Part shown: piece by piece, positions 25,030 through 35,532 of the stretch
Layout: each line of letters begins with the position of its first letter
Position numbering within the stretch: the stretch's first letter is position 1
Origin: Liolophura sinensis
Lineage: Eukaryota; Mollusca; Polyplacophora; Chitonida; Chitonidae
Direction of reading: 5' to 3'
Assembly (NCBI RefSeq): GCF_032854445.1
Contig: NC_088301.1
Span: forward strand, 22,869,808 to 22,933,807
Length of the DNA: 64,000 nt
Notes under the pieces: model-generated
What the model was told of the DNA's origin: nothing
Database searches by the model: none
The model's input: the letters and a program-made list of their open reading frames with translations, nothing else
Translations under genes and position numbers: made by a program

Positions 25030-26223
25030 GTTTATCATAAGAATAGTAGTTAAACATCTGTATATGAGCTCATACGTATTTTTGTGGTTCAATTATAGTA
25101 ATTAGTATTTTCAGCCTACTATCTCAAAGTTTCTTGGCATGTATGCCAAGCTAGACTTGACATCCTACACAGTTTATATACGTTGCTTCGACTGTCTGAT
25201 GGTATATTTGTTGAGTAGCATATTAATTGTAATTGTATAAAGCGAGCCACTGTGAAATGAGACCCTTATTATAGCACTAATAATCAATTGTTTATGTTCC
25301 GTGCCTTCAAGGCTTGTCTGGCCAGGGTTCGATGTGCCGCAGACTATAGAGTTGTAAGGCTTCAAGTCAAATAGGAGGAATAGCTTCCGCAAATACCAGC
25401 AAGGAGACCTGATCGTGTTTTATAGGACTGGAGGCTGCTCAATATTAGATGAACGAGAAGTTCCGGGTCTAACATACGGCTTGTTACCACAGCTCATTAC
25501 GGTCTACGACTAGAAGCCTTTCAAACCAACAACAGAGGTTACTATTGTATATACAGGCCTCATTACAGATTTCACTTCATGTAAATTCATGACTGACGTC
25601 TAATCAAAACTTGTAATATTTGACTTATTTCCATATTTATACAAACCGCTGAAGCCTCATATTCATGACGATCATCCGCTCCAACCATGCAATAACGTAG
25701 GCCTACTTATTTGCATGTTCATACAGGAGGAGCAGTCCACTTTAGCTTTCCGTTCAATTTGTATGATCTTTGTTTCGAGTGAATTCATAGCGAGAAAATA
25801 ATGTTCAATAACCTTTAGTCGTGTCCCTTCGTGGTATATCCTATTCCTCTGATGAAGGAAGACCTTTGGAGAAATCTTGAGCTGATCAGTAAATATTAAT
25901 ATTGGCTGAGAATTTTTTCCTCCTTTCAACGATTCCATGGACATACATGAACACATAGTATAGCAAATTCATTTTACTGCTTACATAATCTGCGGAAAAG
26001 TAAAATAAAAACGTATTTTTTTTCTGTTTGTTTGATATTTTTAAGACAATACTTTTTTCATATACGTTTGTCAAAAACCTGTGTGTTTTCTTAAGAATTT
26101 GCCGCGGGTTTGTGAATTCTTTATTAATAAATAATGTATCGTTTTCGCTGCTCATGATGACGGACGGCAAAACCACACCTGTGTCATAATTCATGTGAGG
26201 TTATATATTTGTAGGGAAGGATA
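25030..26223. other. no supported gene or repeat
   Basis: Open frames on the minus strand at 25174-25392, 25672-25956 and 25886-26194 are short and overlapping. They carry no domain I can recognise and no convincing splice boundaries. Confidence 0.4.
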
Positions 26224-26237
26224 CATCTAACATTCTT

Positions 26238-26592
26238 CGAGCGCTTCAGTGGCCTCATGCTTAGATCGTCGGCCTCAAAGTTGGGATACCCGGGGTTTTA
26301 CCAAAAACTTTAAAAGCGGTGCTTGCTGCTGCCTCTCTTGGCACTCACCACCGAGAGGTTAGAGCAAGTAAACATGACTGGTTGACCGAGTGTCACTATA
26401 TAATGACTGGGTTGGATGTCATGTCTCGTGTCGGCATGATACTTCAGTGGCGGCAGCACTTTGGCGGCGTGGACTCGTCCTGCGACCAGAAGACATAGTA
26501 CATGTACATACACCTAATGACTCGTCGTCGTCATCTGACTGAAAATTGTTAAGTACAACGTTAAACCCCATGCATTCATTCATTCATTCATT
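26238..26592 (+). mobile_element. SINE type 2-like, complete with 14-bp target duplication
   Basis: Bounded by perfect copies of catctaacattctt (26224-26237 and 26593-26606). The tRNA-like head is gcttcagtggcctcatgctt onward. The body holds cttggcactcaccaccgaga and gactggttgaccgagtgtca. The 3' part (tctgactgaaaattgttaag, acaacgttaaacccc) is the same tail as in the copy at 32127-32490, ending in CATT units. The head differs from that copy, so two heads share one tail. Confidence 0.9.
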
Positions 26593-26606
26593 CATCTAAC
26601 ATTCTT

Positions 26607-28868
26607 GCATTACCGTTCTTGCATTACCATTCCAATACGAGGCTATCCGGGCTTTCACTAAAAAATATGATCATTGCATTAAATAATAACCTCCTCTGCA
26701 AGTGAACGATATCTCTGTCATTGTATTAGACCATTTTATTGTGTGAATTACATAGAATAAGAGGTAAACATACGGTAGACTGGTTTGTTCGCCTAAACGA
26801 TGCCACAGGCCTGTCATAGAAAACTACTGGCGGTTGCTATATGAAATAGGATCTAGTATGAGTATTAACGGCTTTCATGCGGCAAAGTATACACTGTACA
26901 AAACGGTGATTATGTTTCTAATATCCATAAAAAATTGTGAAGCTCTCTATGGTCTTCTATTCAACATACATTTAAGAGTTTGGCTGCATATGGAACAACC
27001 AGTTGCACGTCGACTTTGGCAAGATTTCGGGGTAGATGTATTCCCTTTTTGTATAGGCTCAGTAAGAGATGCAGAGAAGCGCATACGCGTAAAAGAAAAC
27101 AAAAACACCCGTTCGGCTATCCAAGGCTTCGTTACTCTTGGCAGTATTAAAGAAGAAATGTTCTTGTACGTTCCATATCGTAATTGTTCATAAATCACGA
27201 AACACTATCAGTTGGTCACGCGGACTGAATTCCAATGGTCAGGACTGATTCCGCTCTGGATTTTTCACAAGATAACATATCACGGCTAAGCCGTGCTCAT
27301 TCTACCTGTACGAACTCAGCCAATGTTGACTAACATGCATGCTAACAGCGACATCGATAAATCTCCAGAAACTGTTCTTTCATGTTTACCGCGAGATGAT
27401 GAGAATCAGAATCGCGCTCAAATTGTGCGCGATATATCTCAATAAGAAATTGCTGATGGCGATTTCTTTGGCCAGAATCCCGAAGACGGATGCCAAAGAC
27501 TCCTGCACAGGATGATGTATCCAATTTCTATTGGTGTTCCTACACTTTATCATCTTTATTGATTGTTTGCTCAACGCGCTTGGTGTCACAAGTGAGATGG
27601 CTGTATCCTGCTACTGACAAGAACGGAAACTCCTGGCAGTTCCTTCATCGGCAACCTTCTTAATTTGTTAGCGCGAAAGAGTATGGAAGAGGGAAAAAAG
27701 CGAATGTCCATGTTTTAATCAGCAGCTGCAAATTGGGAACTAAAAACAGAAGATAACGCGTGTAATGAATGTCGATATCAACTCAGATGAAAGAGGGATG
27801 TGATTCCGAAATTCCCTACATGATGTTTTCGATGCTCTTTTCTTAAATATCAGTTGATTTTTCTTTTGGAATTTGAAGTTATAAGGAGAAACTGATATGA
27901 CATAACGTGCAGTGATAACGTTTTAGAAGAAATATGGACTAATTAGCCTAAATATTATTTTGGAGAAACTTTTATTTATACATCAGTTTGCTTGATTGAT
28001 ATTTATGCCTGAATAAAACTATGGATAGGGCCAATATTTATACCTCATAATAAAACTTAGGTACACCAGTTAAAGTCAGTAAAAATATCGAAGTGTACAT
28101 GTGTAAAAGCAAATATGACGGTCAACGCAGCATCGATGTGGTTCATGCTTTTTATTGCACGAAAGCGATGAAGTGCGACAAGCAAATACCAATAGTCCCC
28201 TTAATACGTTTGTGCCAAAATACAGGAAACTTTGATATATTAATTACTGTTATTATCCGATGCACGTAATACTTAATATGAAGGATAAATACATATGCAA
28301 AATTTGTATGCCACGTGTATGACGTCAAAGAAATCCCAGAATGCAGCACATTGCTCCGGTGACCTAGAAACGTTCGGTGTCAAACCAGTGGTGAGAGAAG
28401 CTGGTGGTTAGTGATGTTGCCATGGTTTGAACTGAGGGATCGGTATAGATTAGATAACTTTATTGTCGCTTCACAAAGCTCAGCGTGTTCATTGATATTT
28501 CTGAATTTGCCACGCGTATTGTCCCAACAGACTGGTGTGTTCAGGCGACGCGTGTACGCCGATGTCGATGACAATGCCGGCATCATGTAGCAATACCCTC
28601 AATCTGTCGTTGATACATGTAAACTTATTGAGTTGTCACATCCCTGAACGTGGTTGATATGGTTCACGAAGCACGACATCAGCCATACACATGTGGAGGC
28701 TTAAGCAAACACAGAGAGCAACATTAGGGAAATTCTACGCTGTGCTAATGCAAATGTGTGTTTGACAGAATATGTAATAAAATAACAGTAACATCGGTTT
28801 AGTTTATCGAATATAAATTATTGAATATGCCATTCAATGTACATATATGTATATATATATATATATTA
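26607..28868. other. no supported gene; short AT microsatellite at 28846-28866
   Basis: A 119-codon open frame (26834-27193, plus) ends in YRNCS and has no recognised domain or clear splice signals. A small perfect hairpin (cacggctaagccgtg) lies near 27281-27295. Nothing else stands out. Confidence 0.35.
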
Positions 28869-29010
28869 TCTGCCAGCAATCTGCGGATGGTCGTGGGTTC
28901 CCACAGGCTCTGCCCGCTTTTCCCCCACCATAATGCTGGCCGCCGTCGCATAAGTGGAATATTCTTGGGAATGGTGAGTATGGCACAAAACACCAATCAA
29001 ATAAATAAAT
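28869..29010 (+). mobile_element. SINE type 1, 5'-truncated
   Basis: Starts inside the body at tctgccagcaatctgcgg and runs through cataatgctggccgccgtcg to aatcaaataaataaat. A small insertion splits the cttgagtacggcg block (cttgggaatggtgagtatgg). It abuts an AT microsatellite on the left, so any target duplication is obscured. Confidence 0.85.
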
Positions 29011-29653
29011 TAGTGAAAAACTAGTGAGCATTGCCTTAACCAACAATCAAATAAGTACATAAAATAATGGGCAAAAGCATTGCTACATGTAGCTAATAAC
29101 AGGTTAGTCCGAAATTGTTCATCTGTTAGTCAGAAATTGTACATCTGTTGGTCAGACATACATAGATATTGCATGTGTATGTTCTAAACTGTATACCATG
29201 ATACAGAATAAATTGTAGCAAAATGAAGCAGGATATGTTAGGATCAAAAGTACAAACATTTGTAACAAAATCAAGACAAATCTATGTACGTTACACTTGG
29301 TGTAAAATAATACAAAACAATTGAGTGAATTAAAGGACATCAGCAGTGACATAACGAGTCAGCAACACTTCTTGAACGGAATGACGTACAACATAGCCTA
29401 AGAAGCAATACTGGTATGCCTTGATGATATATGGTCCTTAGAGGGTGTCCTTACACGTATTTGCCAACAAGAAAATTTAAGTATGAAGAAGTATGCATGT
29501 CCTCTTGAACGTTACTGTGCTCGGAAAATAGACTGGATTGACTGGATTCAGTGGCATTGATAGTCGCCTATTCTTAAGATAGAGTCATCATTTCTGGTGA
29601 TTCCCGAAAGATCCCGAAATATATAAGAGATATGTATGCATGTCAGCACATGC
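29011..29653. other. no supported gene or repeat
   Basis: AT-rich. A short direct repeat (gaaattgt-catctgttagtc, near 29111 and 29133) is visible. No exon seen. Confidence 0.4.
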
Positions 29654-29666
29654 TTTTCATACTGTG

Positions 29667-29807
29667 TTCAAGTCCAGCTTATGCTGACTTCCTCTCCGGC
29701 CGTATGTGGGACGGTTTGCTTCTGATGATCGTGGGATTCCCCATGGCCGCCGTCGCATAAGTGAAATATTCTTGAGTACCATGTGAAACACCAGTCAAAT
29801 AAATAAA
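29667..29807 (+). mobile_element. SINE type 1, headless copy with perfect target duplication
   Basis: Perfect 13-bp flanking repeats ttttcatactgtg lie at 29654-29666 and 29808-29820. The element begins exactly at ttcaagtccagct, which is the B-box of the tRNA-like head. The A-box half of the head was therefore missing when it inserted. The body has an internal deletion (tgatcgtgggattccccatg runs straight into gccgccgtcgc) and an aaataaat tail. Confidence 0.92.
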
Positions 29808-29820
29808 TTTTCATACTGTG

Positions 29821-30500
29821 GGAGCAGATTGGTTTTGAGCTCTTATTCAGAATATGCTGCGAAGTCAGAATGCAAAATAGTCCGCGGATTGCAGACAGCC
29901 TTCGCTTGTGTCAGAGATTCGGTCAACCTCACGAGACAGTCCGACAACTCCTTCTGTCTCGATCGTCAGTGTATAGAGAAATTCGACGCTTTGACATCCC
30001 GAGTTTTATTTATCCTTGGCCTAATTCAAGGGTAATTCCCAGACAGAGATGCCTTTTATTCCATAAGTTCAATTATTTACGCTTCTTCTGTGTCGTTTCC
30101 AAAGTAGATACCCCTCGATCAATCTTCCTGTCTTCATGCATAGAATTCCTCAGAGCGGAGTAAGAATCGCTGTGATTGAGTATCGATAGATGTTTAGAAG
30201 TCTTCGGAGAGCGTTACCCAAGAGCGTTTCCCGAGAACGTTGTTGTGCAGATTATTTTTGCTCTTATATATTGCTATTGTAACTTTGTTAAAATCCCTCG
30301 CCACTTTTGTGATTACGTAGGTGATGTCCGCAACTGATTCTAATCAATTACAACCAGGAATGCTCGGTTTCAGCTCAAAATCTTGTTCTAATATGTAAGA
30401 ACATCGGCATGTATGTGTCGTAGAGCAAAATAATTGTTAAATAAAAAGTATTTCGGACAAGGATTGTTGGGTTAATGGGTTGTGTTGGAAAATGGCTTGG
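29821..30500. other. no supported gene or repeat
   Basis: Two overlapping open frames on the plus strand (29829-30035 and 29870-30163) have no recognised content. No repeat body found. Confidence 0.4.
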
Positions 30501-30599
30501 GGATCATCAGTTTAAAGGGTCTTGCTTTGTGTTCATTAGTGTAAACGTAACACTTTGTGATGATCAGTTTGACGGTCCTGCTATGTGATCATCAGCTGG

Positions 30600-30655
30600 A
30601 ATGAATAAATGAATGAATGAATGCTCGGGGTATAATATTGTACTTACCAGTTTAG
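30600..30655 (-). mobile_element. SINE type 2 tail fragment
   Basis: Reads gaatgaatgaatgctcgggg, then tataatattgtacttaccag. This is the reverse complement of the type-2 SINE 3' end (attgttaagtacaacg, ttaaacccc, CATT tail) with several substitutions. Only the last 50 bases or so of the SINE are present. Confidence 0.65.
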
Positions 30656-30918
30656 CTTTATATCATCATACCATCAGCTTTATCAATAGTTTCAACGTAA
30701 TACTTTGTGATCATCAGTTTGAGGGTTCTGCTTTGTGATCATCAGTTTGAGGGTTCTGCTTTGTGACCCTTAGTTTGAGGGTCCTGCTTTGTGACCATCA
30801 GTTTGAGGGCGCTGCTTTCTGACCATCAGTTTGAGGGTCCTGCTTTGTAATCATAAGTTTGAGGGTTCTGCTTTGTGACCATCAGTTTGAGGGTCCTGCT
30901 TTGTGACCATCAGTTTGA

Positions 30919-31020
30919 TTTTTTTTTTTTTTTGATTGGTGTTTTACGCCGTACTCAAGAATATTTCACTTATACGACGGCGGCCAGCATTATGGTGGGT
31001 GGAAACCGGACAGAGCCCGG
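30919..31020 (-). mobile_element. SINE type 1 fragment inside the minisatellite
   Basis: Begins with a pure poly-T run rather than TTTA units, then gattggtgttttacgccgta and the reversed body to cggacagagcccgg. The repeat unit is interrupted after cagtttga and resumes with gggttctg, so the host unit is restored exactly and no target duplication is visible. Both points are unusual and are discussed in the findings. Confidence 0.88.
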
Positions 31021-31135
31021 GGGTTCTGCTTTGTGATCATCACTTTGAGGGTCCTGCTTTGTGATCATCAGTTTGAGGGCGCTGCTTTGTGATCGTCATG
31101 TTGAAGGTCTTGTTCTGTGACCCGCAGTTTGTAGC

Positions 31136-31597
31136 TTCTTAACACGACTTGCCCACAGTAAAAAAAAAATCGATTTCGCCGAAAAGAGACAAATGATAAA
31201 TCCTGCATGAATTCATTCGTGAAATGAACTAAGACAAGTCGTAATATATTCAAAACTGTTTGGTGTGCATTAAACGTCATTTAATCATCTGTTCTGTCTT
31301 TGAGGGACGAGGAGCGTCGTGGAATTACGCTCATTCGACACTTTTCTTTACACTACATTGCATGCCTTTGCACACTTTTGCTGTACTGTGTTGAGCGCTT
31401 AACCATTCTGTAATTATGCTTTGCTGACGTTCCACAAGCCAGAGCGCGATAATTTTGGGGGTGAGGAAACAAACGTAACACCTGTGCCTGTCTTTTACCC
31501 TGTCTGAGCCTCCGTCGTTAACTATCACGCTATTGTCTCGAGCCTAGATGCTCTTACCACCAGATTCTCTTCACGACCATGGTGTCAGTCCGACGCC
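31136..31597. other. no supported gene
   Basis: Open frames at 31068-31280 and 31331-31528 (minus) are short. This stretch lies directly upstream of the TATA-like box at 31598 and may contain promoter sequence. No other site is recognisable. Confidence 0.3.
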
Positions 31598-31604
31598 CTA
31601 TAAG
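31598..31604 (+). promoter_or_regulatory. TATA-like box
   Basis: ctataag in the context gccctataagcagc. It sits roughly 180 bases upstream of the consensus donor at 31785. Transcription would be expected to start near 31628 if the box is used. Single TATA-like words are common by chance, so the call depends on the donor that follows. Confidence 0.25.
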
Positions 31605-31627
31605 CAGCTAACTTGTTAACACACTCG

Positions 31628-31784
31628 TACGTTTTCCCTGCTCGCGTCCTAAACAATCGATCCACAATTATCGCTGATCGGTTACACGCGCAGGCGACAA
31701 AACACGGCTGCTTCCCGTCTCTAATCCCTCCTGCCGGGAGCCCGCACCGTTCATACGACAGTCCCCGAGGTTCGATCGTCGTCC
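31628..31784 (+). other. candidate first exon (donor CAG/gtaagt)
   Basis: The stretch is CpG-rich relative to its surroundings (cgcgtcc, acacgcgcaggcgac, gttcgatcgtcgtccag) and ends in the consensus donor gtccag/gtaagt at 31785. The 5' limit is set only by the TATA-like box. A frame from an ATG-like start near 31613 is open through the donor, but its content is low in recognisable features, so this may be untranslated. The next exon was not identified. Confidence 0.28.
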
Positions 31785-32113
31785 AGGTAAGTAGGCTACT
31801 CATTAGCTCAATACCTTCTGGTACTGGTCCATCAGTCCATGTAACCACAACAACAACAACAATCACACCAAACACATTTAAGTTACAGCAAAGCTACAGT
31901 TCTACGCGTGGCACCGAATGTGAAAATTCTGGCGTTTAGTCACGCCAGCTGACAGTTGCTTGATATCGAAGATTATTACATGTTGTTATATTGGAAATCT
32001 TTTCCCGCTTAATTCGTACCATATCTATGGAGTCCATTGTTCATTACTGATGTATTACAAGAGAACAATGATCAGTTTGGACCATTGCTGGGGAAAACGT
32101 AACTGATCATTGG
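31785..32113. other. no supported gene; short CAA microsatellite
   Basis: Possible start of an intron of the candidate gene at 31.6 kb. A short run of CAA units lies near 31843-31862. Nothing else is visible. Confidence 0.35.
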
Positions 32114-32126
32114 CAAGGGAAAATGA

Positions 32127-32490
32127 GTGAATGAGTGAGTGCTTAGGGTTTAACGTCGTATTTAACAATTTTTCAGTCATTTGACGACGAAGGAGTCCTA
32201 GAGTGCATGTTCGTGTTATGTGTCTCTTTGTTGCGGGACAGATTTCCACGGCTCTTTTATCTAGTGCTGCTTCACTAAGACGACTTCCCGAAGGCAAGTA
32301 CGCCGACCATCCGAGCCATTATACTGATACGGGTGAACCAGTCATTGCACTATCCCCTTAATGTTGAACGCCAAGCGAGGAAGTTGCAACTTCCTCTTTT
32401 AAGGTCTTAGGTTTGACCTGACCCAGGATTGATCCTGGATCTACCGCCCCTGAAGCGTACGCTCTACCAACTGAGCTATTGGGACCGGTA
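32127..32490 (-). mobile_element. SINE type 2, complete
   Basis: Read on the minus strand. The tRNA-like head has an A-box aatagctcagttggtagagc and a B-box segment gatccaggatcaatcct. The body follows (aggaagttgcaacttcct, cttggcgttcaacattaagg, gtatcagtataatggctcgg, agcagcactagataaaagag), and the tail is actgaaaaattgttaaatac with acgttaaaccct and CACT/CATT units. Flanks caagggaaaatga (32114-32126) and caagaggaaatga (32491-32503) match at 11 of 13 positions, consistent with an aged target duplication. Confidence 0.9.
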
Positions 32491-32503
32491 CAAGAGGAAA
32501 TGA

Positions 32504-33600
32504 AACCGATTTTGTTTTTAATCTGACAAATGAGCATCGTCTAGCTGCTGTTGTAGCCATTATTTCGTCGATGGTAGAGGGTGGTAAAGTCGAATATTAC
32601 GGTTAGCATTATTTACTTATTAACTTTTTTCATGATTACGTCACGCTGTGCAGCTGTTTTGCGAATCATGCGAGGACGGAAGTTAACCCAACTTAAACAT
32701 GCAAATACCTGTGTGTATGAATTGTTGACAATTCCACATATTCACATTTTGAACTAGAGATCAGCATATAAAAATTAGAAACCCCAAATAATTCGGCTGT
32801 ATACGCATAACCGCATGGAAAGTACCTATACATGAAGCCTTTTCCTGAGAAAAATGTGACTTTAATAATTTTGTGATGAACAATGCTGCGCTCAATATCA
32901 CGACAACAAGCTAACCTCTCCTAATTCGGATCAAAGCTGTACATAATCTCTTGTTCATACGATGACGATTTGTTGGCAAACTGATGACATATTACGGTAC
33001 ACGTGTGTTACAATTGAACAATGGGCAATCCGTCTTGGACCAGAGTTGCATGCCAGTGTGCAAGAAACGGTTTCTTCATCTCTTCTCAGTAATCCGGTAA
33101 CAAGGTAATTGTCAACGTCCCCTATAGTTTATAGCATGGCACCGAATTAGCTTGTATTATTTTGTTACGCAACAGGCAAACTGACTAGAGAATATGACTA
33201 TTACACGATATATTGCCATCTGGTATCATCAGTTACATGTAATAAGAAAAATGGATGTCCAATAATGTCAGTTTCTTGTATCCTGCGCTGATTTCTACGG
33301 GAGCAAATAAAGTGCGGCATCAACCGTACACAAAAAAAAAGTTTTGATTTTTTTTTTTCATACATTGTATGTCTATCTGGTTACTGCTTTAAATATGTAG
33401 ATCTTTCACATGATTAGTTCCCGTAATAATATGTATATCTGCTTTTTATTCATACATGATACTCAGTGAGGCTGTTCATGTCATTCTCAGTTGAATTAGT
33501 TTATGTATTTACTTTGGCCGTTTTAAATTTACCGCCTTGCTGAAGATAAAGTTTTGGGGGCAGAGAACATTTGAGAACATGAGAACAGAACAGAGAACAT
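32504..33600. other. no supported gene
   Basis: A strong acceptor-like tract cttcatctcttctcag lies near 33074-33089, followed 15 bases later by AAG/gtaatt. All longer frames after it hit a stop quickly, so only a microexon could fit. I do not call it. The remainder is AT-rich with nothing recognised. Confidence 0.35.
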
Positions 33601-33671
33601 GTAGCCGAAGCCTACCCCTGGATTCGAACACCTGACCTCCCCTGTGAAAGGCCTATGATTTGCATGTAGTG
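33601..33671 (-). other. tRNA-like relic (Glu-like) or SINE head
   Basis: On the minus strand the text ggcctttcacaggggaggtc, then aggtgttcgaatccaggg, resembles the anticodon arm and T arm of a tRNA-Glu, with TTC at the anticodon position and a B-box gttcgaatcc. The acceptor stem and D arm do not pair as far as I can see. It is more likely a pseudogene or the head of a tRNA-derived repeat than a working tRNA. Confidence 0.4.
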
Positions 33672-35457
33672 TGACACTAGAATGACGCCTGCGTTATCGG
33701 TGCATTAAAATACTAATTATGGAATATAAAGGACCTCAGCATATAGTTAACCTAGGGTAGCGACGACAGCGCATCGGTTGCAGGTAATCGATAATATCCG
33801 ATCTCTTGTCAGTTGACATCAATTAGGGTTTTTTTTCTAACTGTTAACAACAATTAGAACAGAGGAATGAAGACGGAAAAATCGGGAAAACCAGCTTTAA
33901 ACCACGAGGATATACACTTAAGACCAATGTCTGAATCACGTTATATGCTAAAGAATTGTCAGGATAACAGCTTCCTCGCTTTTCCATTTCCAATAAATGA
34001 TTGTCAAATCTTTCAGCGAAGGGACCCGCAACCATCCGATTTACCACCACTCACTCCACACGTCATGATGATCATTTCCTCTCTTTTGAGATTTCTGGGC
34101 CAATGAAAGCTTGATGAATTCCACCAATCATTTCCCGGGACCTGATCATTGGCTACGGGCCAGCACTCCACCATGTCTGTCACCAGCCATATATCCTAAA
34201 AACCGAATGGTATTTTACTTTTGCTGGATAAATTAGAGCCTTGTGTTCCCCACAGATGAGGATAAACGAGCCTTTTGAACGTACCTCTTTATGATCGCCC
34301 TTCTTTGCTCAGTGGAATCTCATTTATTATTTATTCATTACATTAATTAAATTTCCCGATCAGCATTTCCAAATCGCGAGTAGATCCCCCTATTCCCTTG
34401 AGTGTTGTAAAAATGGGAATGAAACAGTTCCGGAAATATCCAATATCGCTGTAACGTCCGCTCTCCGGATGATCGGACAGCTGGAGGAAAATTTTAATTT
34501 CCGTTACAATATTCGCTGGCTCATCGGCAGGATCCGTTATAATTACCTGATCCCATTCATCAGGCACCTGTCTCGGAAGATATAATTGCTTGTCAGAATA
34601 AGCACTCTGTGGATCGTATAATGGCTATTGTTATTTACAGAAATGCCAGTTCCGTAGCCCCAAAGCAATGTTTTACAGCCCATTACATTTCCGCTTTGCG
34701 CGTAATCGGCAGAATGCTTCAGTCTTTCAACTTATCGCAGAGCTCATATGATATGCTACTAAAGGCACATGCGTCTTAAACCATATGCTATGTAGCAATG
34801 GGTATTCACTGTGCCCAGCTCAGCTGGCTTCATCTCCGGTCATATGTGGGAAGGCGCAGACGAACCTGCGTCCTTAAGCCTCGGCTGGGTACATACATGT
34901 AGGCTACATACAACCTGGGAGATTCCACGAACAAGCTCCCAAGTCTGACAAAAACTTTCCCATGTCCTATATATCATCGCCTACAAGATCAAAGGAGTTT
35001 TCATTTTGCTTCATTATTTACTCTTAGCGTTCTATACACCTTTATTTCATTCAGGTAAACTCAGGCATAAGAACCCAGCATTGATTCCCCGTGCTCTGAC
35101 ACAGGCTGTTTCACGCCGGATGAGGAGAGTATCAATAACTCGAACTAAAACGTAAAGTAATTAATTTTTGATCACAAAGAGTGAGCCTGATATTTACATT
35201 TGCTCTCTCGATTTACAAACTAAAGCTCGCTGCATCAATGGTCACGTGACCTGATTGGGTTGTGATGCCGCAATTCAAAGCGGAGTATGTTCCATTCCGC
35301 TTCTGCAAAGGTATATTTCCTAAGGTAAATATTTGTTGCATGATCTCTGAGCCATTGCAGGCTTGGATATCCCTGCTGCGTGTGACAGACAATCCGGGCA
35401 ATGTACCAGTTTCTTTTACAACAGGAGATCCGCCATTTTCTTTTTTTTCTCTTGCAG
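33672..35457. other. complex, GC-balanced stretch without supported gene
   Basis: More complex than the surrounding AT-rich DNA. Long frames are open on both strands (33867-34106 plus, 34343-34567 minus with upstream extension, 35213-35570 minus), but their lengths are within chance and boundaries are poor. A minus-strand reading at about 34600-34460 contains VPDEWDQVIITDPADEPAN, which looks protein-like. A fragment of type-1 SINE lies at 34816-34872. It could be a conserved regulatory region or hold undetected exons. Confidence 0.3.
34816..34872 (+). mobile_element. SINE type 1 small fragment
   Basis: agctcagctggcttcatctc, then cggtcatatgtgggaaggcg, then cgaacctgcg. This matches the block around the head/body junction of the SINE (agctcatgctggcttcctct, gtacgtgggaaggtc, cagcaacctgcgg) with several changes. 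Neither end of the element is present. Confidence 0.5.
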
Positions 35458-35532
35458 TCGTGATCCCATTATGAAGCCAGGGGTCGATAGGGAAGATGAT
35501 CCGGGTTGCAGAGCTCGGATTTTGATCTGAGT
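35458..35532 (+). CDS. candidate exon after a strong acceptor, low confidence
   Basis: The acceptor ttttcttttttttctcttgcag ends at 35457 and is one of the best in the window. The second frame after it is open for about 23 codons (RDPIMKPGVDREDDPGCRAR, then ILI) and then stops. That would make it a terminal coding exon, unless a weak internal donor is used. I recognise no family. The opposite strand is also open here, so the frame alone is not evidence. Confidence 0.2.

Larger units (their letters stand above)
30501..31135 (+). repeat. 28-bp minisatellite interrupted by two SINE pieces
   Basis: The core unit begins ctttgtgatcatcagtttga and ends gggttctg or gggtcctg, 28 bases in all. About eight clean units lie at 30692-30918 and about three more at 31021-31130. 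Decayed units extend left to about 30501. A type-2 SINE tail fragment (30600-30655, minus) and a type-1 SINE fragment (30919-31020, minus) sit inside it. The units differ by single substitutions, so the array expanded and then drifted. Confidence 0.9.

Noticed and set aside
33074-33112. Strong acceptor followed 15 bases later by AAG/gtaatt
   Set aside because: Two of three frames hit stops in the 15-nt stretch or directly after it; too small to support without transcripts.
34343-34620. Minus-strand frame containing VPDEWDQVIITDPADEPAN
   Set aside because: Protein-like to the eye, but length is within chance and I found no convincing acceptor or donor. Kept only as part of the region finding.
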